DNA from: Glycomyces buryatensis
GTDB taxonomy: Bacteria > Actinomycetota > Actinomycetes > Mycobacteriales > Micromonosporaceae
Direction: 5' to 3'
DNA: 44,650 bases
Assembly: GCF_004912275.1 (NCBI RefSeq)
Contig: NZ_STGY01000083.1
Coordinates: forward strand, 306,913 to 351,562
The position numbers and the translations under genes are program-made. Below the pieces are notes generated by a model. It worked only from the letters and a program-made list of their open reading frames with translations, was not told where the DNA came from and did no database searches. Positions 16,497-24,979 of the stretch are shown piece after piece. Within the stretch, counting starts at the first letter, position 1; each line of letters begins with the position of its first letter.

Positions 16497-17485
16497 TGCG
16501 CAGCGCCTTCGACCACGGCGCGCAGGCCCCGGATCGCGCCGGGGTCGGGGTTGAGGTCCCCGGCCGAGACGCCGATGACCAGGTCGTTCTTGACCGCTTG
16601 GAGGTCGGCCGCGCCGGGCTCGGCGAGCAGTTGGGCCTTTGCGGTCTCGAAGTCCTCGCCGTAGACGCCGTAGGCCAGGAAGATGACTTCGGGGTCGGCA
16701 TCGATGAGCGTCTCGAAGTTGGCCTCGACGAATGCCGACTGCTCGTCGCCGTAGACGTCGTCGAACTCGGCGCGGTCGAGGATGTCGTGGGCGATACTCA
16801 GGCCCCCGTAGGCGCTCATGGTCGCGGTCGAGGACCAGTAGTAGACGGCCGCGGCGGTGCGGCCCGCGCCCGGTGCCGAATCCTCCATCTCGGACAGTTC
16901 GCTCGTCAGCCGCTCGGTGCTGGCCGCCGCGGCCTCCTGGGTGCCGAAGACCTCGCCGAAGCGCTCGATGTCCGCGAAGACCGTGTCGAAGCCGACCGAA
17001 CCCACCACGGCCTCATCGTTATTGCACTCGCCGGTGATGACGAGGTTCGGAATGCCGGCGCTCTCCAGGCTCTCCGGCGCGGCCTCGAAGAGCCCGTAGC
17101 CGACGACGATGTCGGCCCCGGCGCCGATGATCGTCTCGGCGGAGGGGTCGGCGGGGTCGATGACCTCCACCTCCGTCGGCGGGTTCTCCAGGTCCTCGGG
17201 CAGCGGCGCGTCGAATTCGCCGGTGCGGGCCGTGATCCGGTCCGAGGCGCCCGCCGCGTCGAGCAGAGCGACCGCGGAGTGTCCGATGGTGAGCACCGAC
17301 TCCGGCTCGGACTCGATCACGGTCTCCTCGCCGCAGTTGACGACGGTGAGCGGGTATTCGCTGCCGCCGTCACCGGCGCCCGCGGCCTCGGGGCCGGAGC
17401 CGCAGGCGGCGAGGGACGCGGCCAGCGCGGTCGCGGCGGCGACCGCCAGCGGCACGTGTGCGGCACTCTTCCGGTTGGTGCGCAT
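16493..17485 (-). CDS. FecB-type periplasmic binding lipoprotein
   Basis: About 330 residues from ATG 17485; a second ATG at 17506 adds seven. AAGGAG lies 12 nt before 17485, while 17506 has no ribosome-binding site. The signal peptide ends in SLAAC (C28), predicting a lipoprotein. The rest is a type III (cobalamin/Fe3+-siderophore) binding fold, with PLTVVNCGEE, SVLTIGHSAVALLDAAG, GADIVVGYG and DPEVIFLAYG. It captures the metal chelate for the permease and FecE ATPase encoded on either side. Sequence does not reveal whether the ligand is an iron siderophore, heme, or another metallophore. Confidence 0.9.
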   Translation of the reverse strand: MRTNRKSAAHVPLAVAAATALAASLAACGSGPEAAGAGDGGSEYPLTVVNCGEETVIESEPESVLTIGHSAVALLDAAGASDRITARTGEFDAPLPEDLENPPTEVEVIDPADPSAETIIGAGADIVVGYGLFEAAPESLESAGIPNLVITGECNNDEAVVGSVGFDTVFADIERFGEVFGTQEAAAASTERLTSELSEMEDSAPGAGRTAAAVYYWSSTATMSAYGGLSIAHDILDRAEFDDVYGDEQSAFVEANFETLIDADPEVIFLAYGVYGEDFETAKAQLLAEPGAADLQAVKNDLVIGVSAGDLNPDPGAIRGLRAVVEGAAQ

Positions 17486-17524
17486 AGGGATCAATCGCTC
17501 CTTCATTGGGTGTTGCGGTTCGGG

Positions 17525-18604
17525 TCAGCGGGAGTCGAGGCGGCGGACCAGGACGATGAGCAGCGGGGTGCCCACCAGCGAGGTCAGGATGCCGAGGGGG
17601 ATCTCGCCGGGGGCGAGCATGGTTCGGGCCAGGGCGTCGGCCCAGACCAGCAGCAGGGCGCCGCCGAGCGCGGCGGCGGGCACGGCGAGCCGGTGGGAGG
17701 CGCCGACCAGGAGCCGCACGAGGTGCGGGACGACGAGGCCGACGAAGCCGATCGCGCCGGCCACGGCCACCGCCGCGGCGACGGCGAAGGCGACGAGCAG
17801 TGCGGCGAGGGCGCGGAAGCGGGTGGGGTCGGCGCCGAGGCTGTGGGCGGCTTCGTCGCCGATAGCGAGGGCGTCGAGGCGGCGGGCCTGCCAGGCCATG
17901 GCCGCGGTGATGCCGATGGCGGCCGCGGCGGCGATCGGGAGGCTGCCCCAGTGGGCCTGGGCGAGCGAGCCGAGGGTCCAGAACAGGACGGCGCGGGCGC
18001 CGTCGCGCGAGTCGGAGGCGAAGATCAGGAAGTTCGTGACGGCGGTGAGCGCGAAGGCGACGCTGATGCCGGCGAAGACGAGCCGCGCGCCGATGAGCGT
18101 GCCTCCGGTGCGGGCCACGGCGAAGACGAGGGCGATCGCGAGCAGGGCACCGGCAAAGGCCGATCCGGTGAGTCCGATGGTGCCGACACCGAGTCCGAAG
18201 AGGATTGTCGCCGCGGCTCCGGCGGAGGCACCGGAGGAGACGCCGAGGAGGTAGGGGTCGGCGAGGGGATTGCGCACCAGGGCTTGGACGGCGATCCCGG
18301 CGACGGCGAGGGCGGCGCCGACGCAGGCGCCGAGCAGGACCCTGGGGGCTCGCAGTTTCCAGACGATGTTGTCGTCGGAGACGGCCCAGTCCGCTTGTCC
18401 CGCACCGAAGAGGTGGTGGACGAGGATGTCGGCGACGACCCCGGGGGCGATCCGGACGGGTCCGAGTCCGACGGCGATGGGGATGGAGAGGACGAGCAGC
18501 ACTGCCAGGCAGGCGATCCAGGTCAGGCCCCGCACCAGGCGGGCGCGGCCGGGCGGGGCGGGGGTGTGGGGCCGCCGGGTCGCGGGCACCGCTGCGGCGG
18601 TCAT
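17525..18604 (-). CDS. FecCD-family ABC transporter permease
   Basis: About 359 residues from ATG 18604, with ten or so predicted membrane segments. Family landmarks are LRAPRVLLGACVGAALAVAGIAVQALVRNPLADPYLLGVSSGA, the GxxFxG-like region GARLVFAGISVAFALTAVTNFL, and GAIGFVGLVVPHLVRLL near the C-terminus. ATG 18604 follows GGAG; an upstream ATG at 18640 lies within the promoter region with no ribosome-binding site. It is the first gene of the leftward operon with the binding protein (39 bp downstream) and ATPase. Only one permease gene is present, so a homodimer is expected, as in BtuC. Confidence 0.92.
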   Translation of the reverse strand: MTAAAVPATRRPHTPAPPGRARLVRGLTWIACLAVLLVLSIPIAVGLGPVRIAPGVVADILVHHLFGAGQADWAVSDDNIVWKLRAPRVLLGACVGAALAVAGIAVQALVRNPLADPYLLGVSSGASAGAAATILFGLGVGTIGLTGSAFAGALLAIALVFAVARTGGTLIGARLVFAGISVAFALTAVTNFLIFASDSRDGARAVLFWTLGSLAQAHWGSLPIAAAAAIGITAAMAWQARRLDALAIGDEAAHSLGADPTRFRALAALLVAFAVAAAVAVAGAIGFVGLVVPHLVRLLVGASHRLAVPAAALGGALLLVWADALARTMLAPGEIPLGILTSLVGTPLLIVLVRRLDSR

Positions 18605-18633
18605 GTGGCTCCGATCTCGGACATGGCTCATTA

Positions 18634-18679
18634 TTGACAATGGTTATCGGTACGCTAGTGTATTGAACACCATTTGCAA
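18634..18679. promoter_or_regulatory. Overlapping divergent promoters with twin Fur/Zur-like boxes
   Basis: Plus strand: TTGACA (18634-18639), 16 nt, TAGTGT (18656-18661). Minus strand: TTGCAA (18674-18679), 16 nt, TAGCGT (18652-18657). The two -10 elements overlap. Each -35 continues into a matching sequence: TTGACAATGGTTATC on the plus strand and TTGCAAATGGTGTTC on the minus strand, sharing TTGnnAATGGTnnTC. This resembles actinobacterial Zur boxes (TGAnAATGATTnTCA) more than DtxR/IdeR boxes. It suggests one metal-responsive repressor controls both the importer and the exporter-fold ABC genes. Confidence 0.6.
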
Positions 18680-18710
18680 TAAGACGCCGCCCCCAGGAAG
18701 CCGAGCGAAC

Positions 18711-20474
18711 GTGATCCACCTCCGTCTGATCCCTTTGGCGCGCAAGGCATTCATGCCGCTGATGGGAGTGACCGCACTGGGGCTGGCGATCAGTGCAGCC
18801 GTCATCACCCAGGCACTGGCGACCGCCGCGATATTCTCCAACGTCATCACCGGATCCGCGCTCGCGGACCTGGGAACGCCGCTGACGGTCCTGGCCGCCG
18901 CCCTCCTCGCCCGGCCCGCCCTGAACTTCTGCCGGGAACTGGCCGTCCACCGCGCCGCCACCGGCGTCAAGATCGCGCTGCGCTCCCGCATCCTTGACGC
19001 CGGCGCCCAGGCCGGGCCCTTCGCGCTGGCGCGCGAGCGAACCGGGCACCGCCAGTCCCTCGTGACCGACGGCGTCGAGAATCTCGAACCGTACTTCGCC
19101 CGCTACCTGCCGCAGGTCACCGTCACCGCGCTCACCTCGATCGCGGTCGTGATCGCCTTGGCGCTCATCGACCCCGTGACGGCCGCCGTCGTCGGCGCCG
19201 TCGCCCTGGCCGTGCCGCTGTCGCCCCGGCTGTGGGACAAGATCATGGCCGAGCACGGCGACTCCCATTGGAACGCATACGCCGACGTCAATGCCGACGT
19301 GGTCGACTCCATGCGCGGCATGGCGACGCTGAACGCCTTCAACGCCGCCGCCCGGCGCCGCGAGGAGCTCGCACGCTCCTCCGACCGGCTGCTCGCCACC
19401 ACGATCCGCCAGCTCAGGGTGTCGCTCCTCGAATCCGGGATCACCGCGCTGTTCCTGGTCGCCGGGCCCGCGATCGCCCTCGCCGTCGGCATCGCCCGGG
19501 TCGGCTCCGGCGCGGTCGAGGCCGCCGCGCTGTTCGGCATCACGCTCCTCGCCTTCGAGGCGTTCCGGCCCTTCCGGGAGCTCTCGATGCACTGGCACGC
19601 GGGCTACTTCGGCGTCGCGGCCGGACGCCGGGTCCTCGCCCTGCTCGACGAGGCGACGCCGCCGCTGCCCGGAGGCACGGCGGCGTCCCCCCGATTCGGC
19701 GGACCCGACGCACCGCCCGCGATCGAGGCGCGCGGCCTCACCTTCACCTACCCCGGATCCGAGACTCCGGCGCTCGACGGCGTCGACCTCACCGTCCCGG
19801 CCGGATCGACCGTCGCCATCGCCGGTCCCTCCGGCTCCGGCAAGTCGACACTCGCCGGGCTCCTGCTGCGCCTGGCCGTGCCCGATGAGGGCGAGCTGCG
19901 TCTCGGCGGCACCGCCACCGCCGACCTGACCAGCGAGCAGTGCACCGACGCGGTCGCGCTGGTGTCCCAGGCCCCCTTGCTGTTCGCCGGGTCCGTCGCC
20001 GAGAACCTGCGCCTGGTCGCACCCGGCGCCGACGACGACACCCTGTGGGACGCCCTCACCGCCGCCGGTGCGTCCGAAGTGGCCGATCCGCGCCGCGGCG
20101 GGCTCGACACGCCCTGCGGCGACGGCGGCGCGCTCCTGTCCGGCGGCCAGCGCCAGCGCCTCGCCATCGCCCGCGCGCTCCTCAAGGACGCGCCAGTCCT
20201 GGTGCTCGACGAGGCCTCCAGCGCCCTTGACGCCCGCCGCGAGACCGAGGTGTTCGCCGGACTGATCGGTCGAGCGGCCCGAACCGACGGCACCCCGTTC
20301 ACCACCGTGGTGATCGCCCACCGGCTCTCTACGCTCCGCGAGGCCGATCGGATCGTGGTACTAGATGGCGGCCGCGTCGCCGAGACCGGCACGTGGGAGG
20401 AGCTGATCGCACGCGATGGACTGTTCGCGCGCCTGCACCGCGCCCAGCGGATTGAAGAGGTTGGAATCCGATGA
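18711..20474 (+). CDS. Exporter-fold ABC half-transporter, CydD/IrtA-like
   Basis: A 587-residue fusion of a six-helix membrane domain (residues about 1-320) and an ATPase domain. Walker A is GPSGSGKST (near residue 371), the signature LSGGQRQR, Walker B VLVLDEASSALD, and the H-loop IAHRLST. The membrane domain is CydD-like (DSMRGMATLNAFNAA, LLAFEAFRPFRELSMHWHAGYFGVAAG). GTG 18711 has AGGAAG 10 nt upstream and follows the divergent promoter. It overlaps the second half-transporter by 4 bp, so the two form a heterodimer. CydDC exports thiols, whereas IrtAB/YbtPQ use the same fold to import metallophores. The divergent FecB/C/E operon and shared Fur/Zur-like control favour a metallophore role. 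Confidence 0.88.
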   Translation: MIHLRLIPLARKAFMPLMGVTALGLAISAAVITQALATAAIFSNVITGSALADLGTPLTVLAAALLARPALNFCRELAVHRAATGVKIALRSRILDAGAQAGPFALARERTGHRQSLVTDGVENLEPYFARYLPQVTVTALTSIAVVIALALIDPVTAAVVGAVALAVPLSPRLWDKIMAEHGDSHWNAYADVNADVVDSMRGMATLNAFNAAARRREELARSSDRLLATTIRQLRVSLLESGITALFLVAGPAIALAVGIARVGSGAVEAAALFGITLLAFEAFRPFRELSMHWHAGYFGVAAGRRVLALLDEATPPLPGGTAASPRFGGPDAPPAIEARGLTFTYPGSETPALDGVDLTVPAGSTVAIAGPSGSGKSTLAGLLLRLAVPDEGELRLGGTATADLTSEQCTDAVALVSQAPLLFAGSVAENLRLVAPGADDDTLWDALTAAGASEVADPRRGGLDTPCGDGGALLSGGQRQRLAIARALLKDAPVLVLDEASSALDARRETEVFAGLIGRAARTDGTPFTTVVIAHRLSTLREADRIVVLDGGRVAETGTWEELIARDGLFARLHRAQRIEEVGIR

Positions 20475-22258
20475 GCCCCAAGCACACTTACGGGAGCGCG
20501 GCGCTGCTGCGCCCGCTGATCCGGCTGCTCGGGGTGCTGCGCGGGCACCGCGCGATGTTCTGGCAGTCGACGGCCTCCCTCGCGCTCTCGCTGCTGACGG
20601 CCGCGGCGGCGGCCGGACTCAGCGCCTACGCCGCGTCCCTGGTGGTCCAGGATCCGTCCGACACGGGTCTAGCGCAGTTGCTCCTGCTTGGACTCGCGTG
20701 CGCGGTGATAGCGCACGGCGCCTTCACCTGGATCGAATCCTGGCTCAGCCACGTGATGGCCTACCGCGTCATCGACGGGCTGCGCCTGGGCCTGCACGAC
20801 GGGATCGAGCGGCTCACCCCCGGCGGGCTCGGCAAACGCCGCGGCGGCGAGGTGGCCGGGGCCGCGATGGCCGACGCCGAGACCCTGGAATGGTTCTACG
20901 CCCACACCGTCGGGGCGTCGCTGTGCGCGGCCGTCAGTCCGCTCGTCGTGGTCGGGGCGCTCATCGCCTTGACGGGCCCGATCGGACTCATCGCGTTCGC
21001 CGGTGTCGCCGCGCTCATCGCCGTCCCGTGGTTCCTGGGGCCGCTCCAGGCCCGCCAGGGCAAGGCGGTGCGCGATGGCCTCGGCGATCTCAAGGCCATC
21101 ACTCTCGAAGGGGCCGAAGGGCTCCGGGAAATGCTCTCGCTGGGCCTGGCCGAGCGCCAGAAGCGGCGGGTGCTCGAGGCGACGGAGCGGGTGCAGCGGC
21201 GCAAGCGGGCGCTCGCGCTCCGGGCGGGCGCCGAGAGCGCCCTGGCGGACCTGATCGTGGCCGCGACGTTCATCGCCTTCCTGGTGGCGCTCACCGCGGC
21301 GGTCAGCGGCGGTCGGCTCGACCCCGCCCTGTTCCCGGCCGCGATGGTGCTGCTGACCGCGGCGTTCATACCCGCCTCGGCGATTTTCCCGATGTTCCAG
21401 CGGCTCGGCGAGATGTCGGCCGCCGCCACCCGGGTCCTGGACGTGATCGACGCACCGGCGCAGGTCGCCGATACCGGGACGGATTCGGCCGGAGCGCGAC
21501 AGCGCGGGGACGGCGCGGTGCGCTTCGAGCACGTCGACTTCGCCTACGAGGCGGGCACTCCGGTCCTCGACGGCCTGGACTTCACCGTCCCGGCGGGCGA
21601 ACACGTGGCCGTCGTCGGGGCCTCCGGCGCGGGCAAGACCACGCTGGCGCATCTGCTGATGCGGTTCTGGGATCCGGTCTCGGGCCGGGTGCTCCTGGAC
21701 GGGACCGACCTGCGCGAACGGCCGATCGCCGCAGTGCGCGAACGGATCGCGCTGATCCCCCAGCATCCGTACGTCTTCCGGGGCACCGTCAGATCCAATC
21801 TGGACTTGGCCGTCCCGGGCGCCGACGAGGCGGCGATGTGGAAGGCGCTCGAGAGCGCGCAGCTCGCCGACACCGTCCGCGAGTGGCCCGCCGGCCTGGA
21901 CGAGGCGGTCGGCGAGAACGGCGCGACGCTCTCGGGCGGCCAGCGCCAGCGCCTCGCCATCGCGCAGGCGTTCCTGCGCGAGGCCGACGTCCTGGTCATG
22001 GACGAAGCCGCCGCGCACCTCGACGGGATCGGCGAGCAGGCGCTGGCGCGCGCCGTCGCGGAGGTCATGGACGGGCGCACCACCCTCGTGATCGCCCACC
22101 GGGTCTCGACCATCCGCCACGCCGACCGGGTCCTGTTCCTGGACGGCGGCCGTCTCGCCGACACCGGCACGCACACCGAACTGCTGGAACGAAACCCCGC
22201 CTATCGAGCGCTGCTCGCCCAGGCGGAACTGCCCGCTGACGAACCCGCGGAGGGATAG
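20471..22258 (+). CDS. Exporter-fold ABC half-transporter, CydC/IrtB-like
   Basis: A 595-residue partner of the preceding half-transporter, starting at an ATG that overlaps its stop (ATGA). The membrane domain spans residues about 25-325. The ATPase has Walker A GASGAGKTT (near residue 384), signature LSGGQRQR, Walker B VLVMDEAAAHLD and the H-loop IAHRVST. Both ATPases of the pair keep the Walker B Glu, so both sites could hydrolyse ATP. It should form a heterodimer with the 18711-20474 product in the cytoplasmic membrane. Substrate is inferred from context (metal chelate or metallophore); a thiol exporter of CydDC type is the main alternative, but no cytochrome bd genes are nearby. Confidence 0.88.
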   Translation: MSPKHTYGSAALLRPLIRLLGVLRGHRAMFWQSTASLALSLLTAAAAAGLSAYAASLVVQDPSDTGLAQLLLLGLACAVIAHGAFTWIESWLSHVMAYRVIDGLRLGLHDGIERLTPGGLGKRRGGEVAGAAMADAETLEWFYAHTVGASLCAAVSPLVVVGALIALTGPIGLIAFAGVAALIAVPWFLGPLQARQGKAVRDGLGDLKAITLEGAEGLREMLSLGLAERQKRRVLEATERVQRRKRALALRAGAESALADLIVAATFIAFLVALTAAVSGGRLDPALFPAAMVLLTAAFIPASAIFPMFQRLGEMSAAATRVLDVIDAPAQVADTGTDSAGARQRGDGAVRFEHVDFAYEAGTPVLDGLDFTVPAGEHVAVVGASGAGKTTLAHLLMRFWDPVSGRVLLDGTDLRERPIAAVRERIALIPQHPYVFRGTVRSNLDLAVPGADEAAMWKALESAQLADTVREWPAGLDEAVGENGATLSGGQRQRLAIAQAFLREADVLVMDEAAAHLDGIGEQALARAVAEVMDGRTTLVIAHRVSTIRHADRVLFLDGGRLADTGTHTELLERNPAYRALLAQAELPADEPAEG

Positions 22259-22278
22259 GTCCAAGGCCGCCCGTGCCG

Positions 22279-22908
22279 TCAGCGCTCGCGCAGGTCGTCC
22301 GCGACCTCATCCACCTCTGGTCGGGGTTCCTCCGGTTCGCCTCTTCGCAGCGTCGCGCGTTGGTACAGCGGGAAACTGATCAGTTTGGTCAGTCGGCCCA
22401 GCCCGATCGCCGCGGTGACCGCGAGGGCGACCGCCCAGAGCATTCCCAGCGGCAGCCGCCCGTAGCCGGTCGGCCAGATGCGCTCGTACGTCTTGGATTT
22501 GACCAGCTGCAATTCGGTTCCGGCCCCGAATGGACGTGAGACTCGGACTTCTTCGGTCGAAGGTCCCGATCCGGGATGCCATTCGACTTCGGCGCTGCAC
22601 ACATGGCCGCCGAAGAAGGCCCGGTCGCACTCGACGCTCGAGGCCGTGCCCGTGGCGGTGACGCCGCCGTCCACGCCCGCGCCGTAGGGCCCGAGGGCCA
22701 TGATCGCGAAGTACCAGAGCGGAAGCACGCTGAGGCAGCACACCAGGATCGCCCAATCCGAGGGCGTGAACCGCTGCTTGTCTTCGATACCCGGCAGCCG
22801 CTTCGCGCGTTTTCGCAGCGCGAAGCCGACCACGCTGAGAGCCAGCAGGCCCAGCAGCCAAGGATTGAGGGCGATCCAGGACGTCACGGCGGAGAAGAAA
22901 TCGTTCAA
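22279..22908 (-). CDS. Membrane protein of unknown function
   Basis: About 209 residues from TTG 22908, or 214 from TTG 22923; neither start is firmly supported. Hydrophobic segments at residues about 15-32 (WLLGLLALSVVGFAL), 55-75 (WAILVCCLSVLPLWYFAIMAL) and 155-175 (LGMLWAVALAVTAAIGLGRL) flank an extracytoplasmic region of about 75 residues with two Cys (VECDRAFFGGHVCSAEVEWHP) that could form a disulfide. The C-terminal tail is charged. The family is not recognised. It is convergent with the ABC half-transporter gene, only 20 bp away, and shows no operon partner. Confidence 0.7.
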   Translation of the reverse strand: MNDFFSAVTSWIALNPWLLGLLALSVVGFALRKRAKRLPGIEDKQRFTPSDWAILVCCLSVLPLWYFAIMALGPYGAGVDGGVTATGTASSVECDRAFFGGHVCSAEVEWHPGSGPSTEEVRVSRPFGAGTELQLVKSKTYERIWPTGYGRLPLGMLWAVALAVTAAIGLGRLTKLISFPLYQRATLRRGEPEEPRPEVDEVADDLRER

Positions 22909-23039
22909 GGGAGGACCTGTCAACCTTCAAGACGCGGGGCTACCCCGCACGGGCACACCGGAAGTGTAGGCCCGGCGGGCAATTCCACGCACCTCGACTC
23001 AACAGACGGAATGAACTCGGCATCGATAGTCTGGAGCTC

Positions 23040-23804
23040 ATGGCCGAGCACCCCGCACCGCTGTCCATCGCAGCCGCGCAACCTCAGTTGCGCCGAAACG
23101 ACCTTGCGTACAACGCGGCCGCTCATGCCGCGGTGATCCGTGACGCCGGGACGCGGCTGGTGGTGTTCCCCGAGCTGTCGCTGACCTCCTATGCGCTCGA
23201 CGCCCCTGCGGTGTCCCTTGAAGACCCGGTCTTCGACGCGATCCGGGAGGCCTGCACCGAGACCGGGTCGGTGGCGTTGGTCGGGGCACCGGTCCGCGAG
23301 ACCGACGGCGTCGAGCACATCGCCGCGATTCGCGTCGACGCCGAGGGCCCGATGGTCGCCTATCGCAAGATGTACCCGGACGAATCCGAGGTCCGCCGGT
23401 TCACGGCCGCCGCGGACCTGGTCGTCATGGAACTCGACGGCTGGCGACTGGGCATGGCGATCTGCCGCGACACCGGAATCTTCGAGCACGTCGCCCAGAC
23501 GGCTGAGCTCGCAAAGCGGTCGGGCTTGGGTGGCATCGACGCCTACGTGGCCGGCGCTCTGTTCACCCCGAAGGGAGCGGGTCGCCGCGACAAGCGGATG
23601 CCGAAACTCGCCGCGGCGTACCGGATGTGGGTGGTGCAGGCCTGCTTCGCCGGGCTGGGGAGCGACTATCCGGTGACCGCGGGCGGGTCCGGAATTTGGG
23701 CACCGGACGGTTCGGTTGCGGCGCAGGCAGACGATCGGCCGGGACGGATCGTCACGGCACTGCTCGACTTCTTACGGAGCCGCGCGGCCACCGCGGCGAA
23801 CTGA
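23040..23804 (+). CDS. Carbon-nitrogen hydrolase (nitrilase superfamily)
   Basis: A 254-residue member of the nitrilase superfamily. The catalytic triad is E45 (VVFPELSLTSY), K110 (YRKMYP) and C142 (GMAICRDTG). The family hydrolyses nitriles, amides or carbamoyl groups; subfamily and substrate cannot be assigned, though the size and lack of extra domains fit omega-amidase-like or beta-ureidopropionase-like branches. ATG 23040 begins directly before the first strand. The gene stands alone on the plus strand, convergent with the flavin-dependent oxidoreductase. A hairpin terminator lies between them. Confidence 0.88.
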   Translation: MAEHPAPLSIAAAQPQLRRNDLAYNAAAHAAVIRDAGTRLVVFPELSLTSYALDAPAVSLEDPVFDAIREACTETGSVALVGAPVRETDGVEHIAAIRVDAEGPMVAYRKMYPDESEVRRFTAAADLVVMELDGWRLGMAICRDTGIFEHVAQTAELAKRSGLGGIDAYVAGALFTPKGAGRRDKRMPKLAAAYRMWVVQACFAGLGSDYPVTAGGSGIWAPDGSVAAQADDRPGRIVTALLDFLRSRAATAAN

Positions 23805-23860
23805 GCGTATTGGGGCGTGAGCGAAATCGGCCATGCCGTCCGCGAAGCCCGTCTCGGCGC

Positions 23861-23879
23861 GGCTCGCCCGAGGCGAGCC
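23861..23879. terminator. Hairpin between convergent genes
   Basis: GGCTCGCC and GGCGAGCC form a perfect 8-bp stem with a CGA loop between the nitrilase stop (23804) and the oxidoreductase stop (23900). There is no T-run; it is a likely bidirectional terminator by position. Confidence 0.5.
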
Positions 23880-23899
23880 ACGTGGGGTTGGAATGACCG

Positions 23900-24904
23900 T
23901 CAGAGGCCGACGGCCAGTTCTGCCAAGCGCCGATGCGAATCGAACAGCGCCTTGCGGTCGTATGTCGAAGTTCCTACGAGGATCTCGTCCGCGCCGGCCG
24001 CCTCGATCAGATCCTTCAGGCGCGGCGCCACCTCTTCCTCAGTGCCGTAGATGGCGTTCGACAAGCCCCGCCACAGGTACTCGGATTCCTTGCCCGTCTT
24101 CTCGGCGGACCGGATCTCGGCCGGCGGCCGCAGCGGCGAGAACTCGCCGCGCGTCCGCGACAGCGCCGTCGACCAGGCCTCGGGCAGGAGCAGATCCTGC
24201 GCCGCCTCGCAACTCTCGGCCACCGCCACCGTCTGGGCGACCACCACATAGGGCTCGTCCCGCCACGCGGACGGCCGGAAGTCGCGTCGGTACTCCTCGA
24301 TCTTCGTACCCATCGCCCTCAGCCCCCTGGCCGGGGCGATCACCAGGCCGAGACCGTGCCTGGCGGCGTACTCGCCGCCGGAGCCGACCGCCAGAACGAA
24401 GGCCTCCGGGCGCAGCCCTTCGCCGGGCCGGGCGTGCACGCCGGGATACGTCTGCTGGTCACCCGTGAAGTAGCCCAGCAATTCGGTCAGCAGCTCGTCG
24501 AAATCGTCGGCCTCGTCCAGGTCGTGGCCCAGCGCGGCCCGCACGGCCGGGACGAAGCCGAGCGTGCGGCCCAGACCCATGTCGATGCGGCCCTCGAAAA
24601 GCGCCTCCAGGACCCCGAACTGCTCGGCCACCACCAGCGGCCGGTGATTGGGCAGCATGACACCGCCGGTGCCGACCCGGATTCGCGCCGTAGCGGCGGC
24701 GATGGCCGCCGCCAGGACGGTGGGAGCCGACCCGGCGATCCCGGGCACGCTGTGGTGCTCGGCCACCCAGTAGCGGTGATAGCCCAGCTCTTCGGCCCGC
24801 TTGGCGCTTCCCACCACGTCGCGCAGGGTCTCGGCGGGTGTCTCGCCCTCCGCGATGACGGCGCGATCGAGCAGGGAAAGGCGGACGGGTCGCTGGGAGC
24901 TCAT
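23900..24904 (-). CDS. LLM-class flavin-dependent oxidoreductase
   Basis: A 334-residue luciferase-like monooxygenase. It has the TIM-barrel landmarks of the MsnO8-type subgroup: [55 protein letters not shown], and [13 protein letters not shown]. The C-terminal end [25 protein letters not shown] also fits. Such enzymes use reduced FMN or F420 to oxidise small molecules; the substrate is unknown. It is probably monocistronic. The epimerase stop lies 75 bp upstream in the reading direction, on the same strand, but no short overlap suggests coupling. Confidence 0.9.
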   Translation of the reverse strand: MSSQRPVRLSLLDRAVIAEGETPAETLRDVVGSAKRAEELGYHRYWVAEHHSVPGIAGSAPTVLAAAIAAATARIRVGTGGVMLPNHRPLVVAEQFGVLEALFEGRIDMGLGRTLGFVPAVRAALGHDLDEADDFDELLTELLGYFTGDQQTYPGVHARPGEGLRPEAFVLAVGSGGEYAARHGLGLVIAPARGLRAMGTKIEEYRRDFRPSAWRDEPYVVVAQTVAVAESCEAAQDLLLPEAWSTALSRTRGEFSPLRPPAEIRSAEKTGKESEYLWRGLSNAIYGTEEEVAPRLKDLIEAAGADEILVGTSTYDRKALFDSHRRLAELAVGL

Positions 24905-24979
24905 GCGACGTGCAACGTCGGAAAGCCCCCAGATGTTTCGGGCCGGGGCCGGATGGTGCCCCAGTTCACGGGCCCCGCC

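Noticed and set aside
18600..18700. DtxR/IdeR iron box in the divergent ABC promoter region
   Set aside because: No TTAGGTTAGGCTAACC-like sequence is present; the repeated element fits a Fur/Zur-like pattern better.
17370..20321. A 983-codon minus-strand frame across the metal transporter genes
   Set aside because: It is low-complexity Gly/Arg/Asp-rich sequence antisense or out of frame to well-supported ABC genes, an effect of high GC content.
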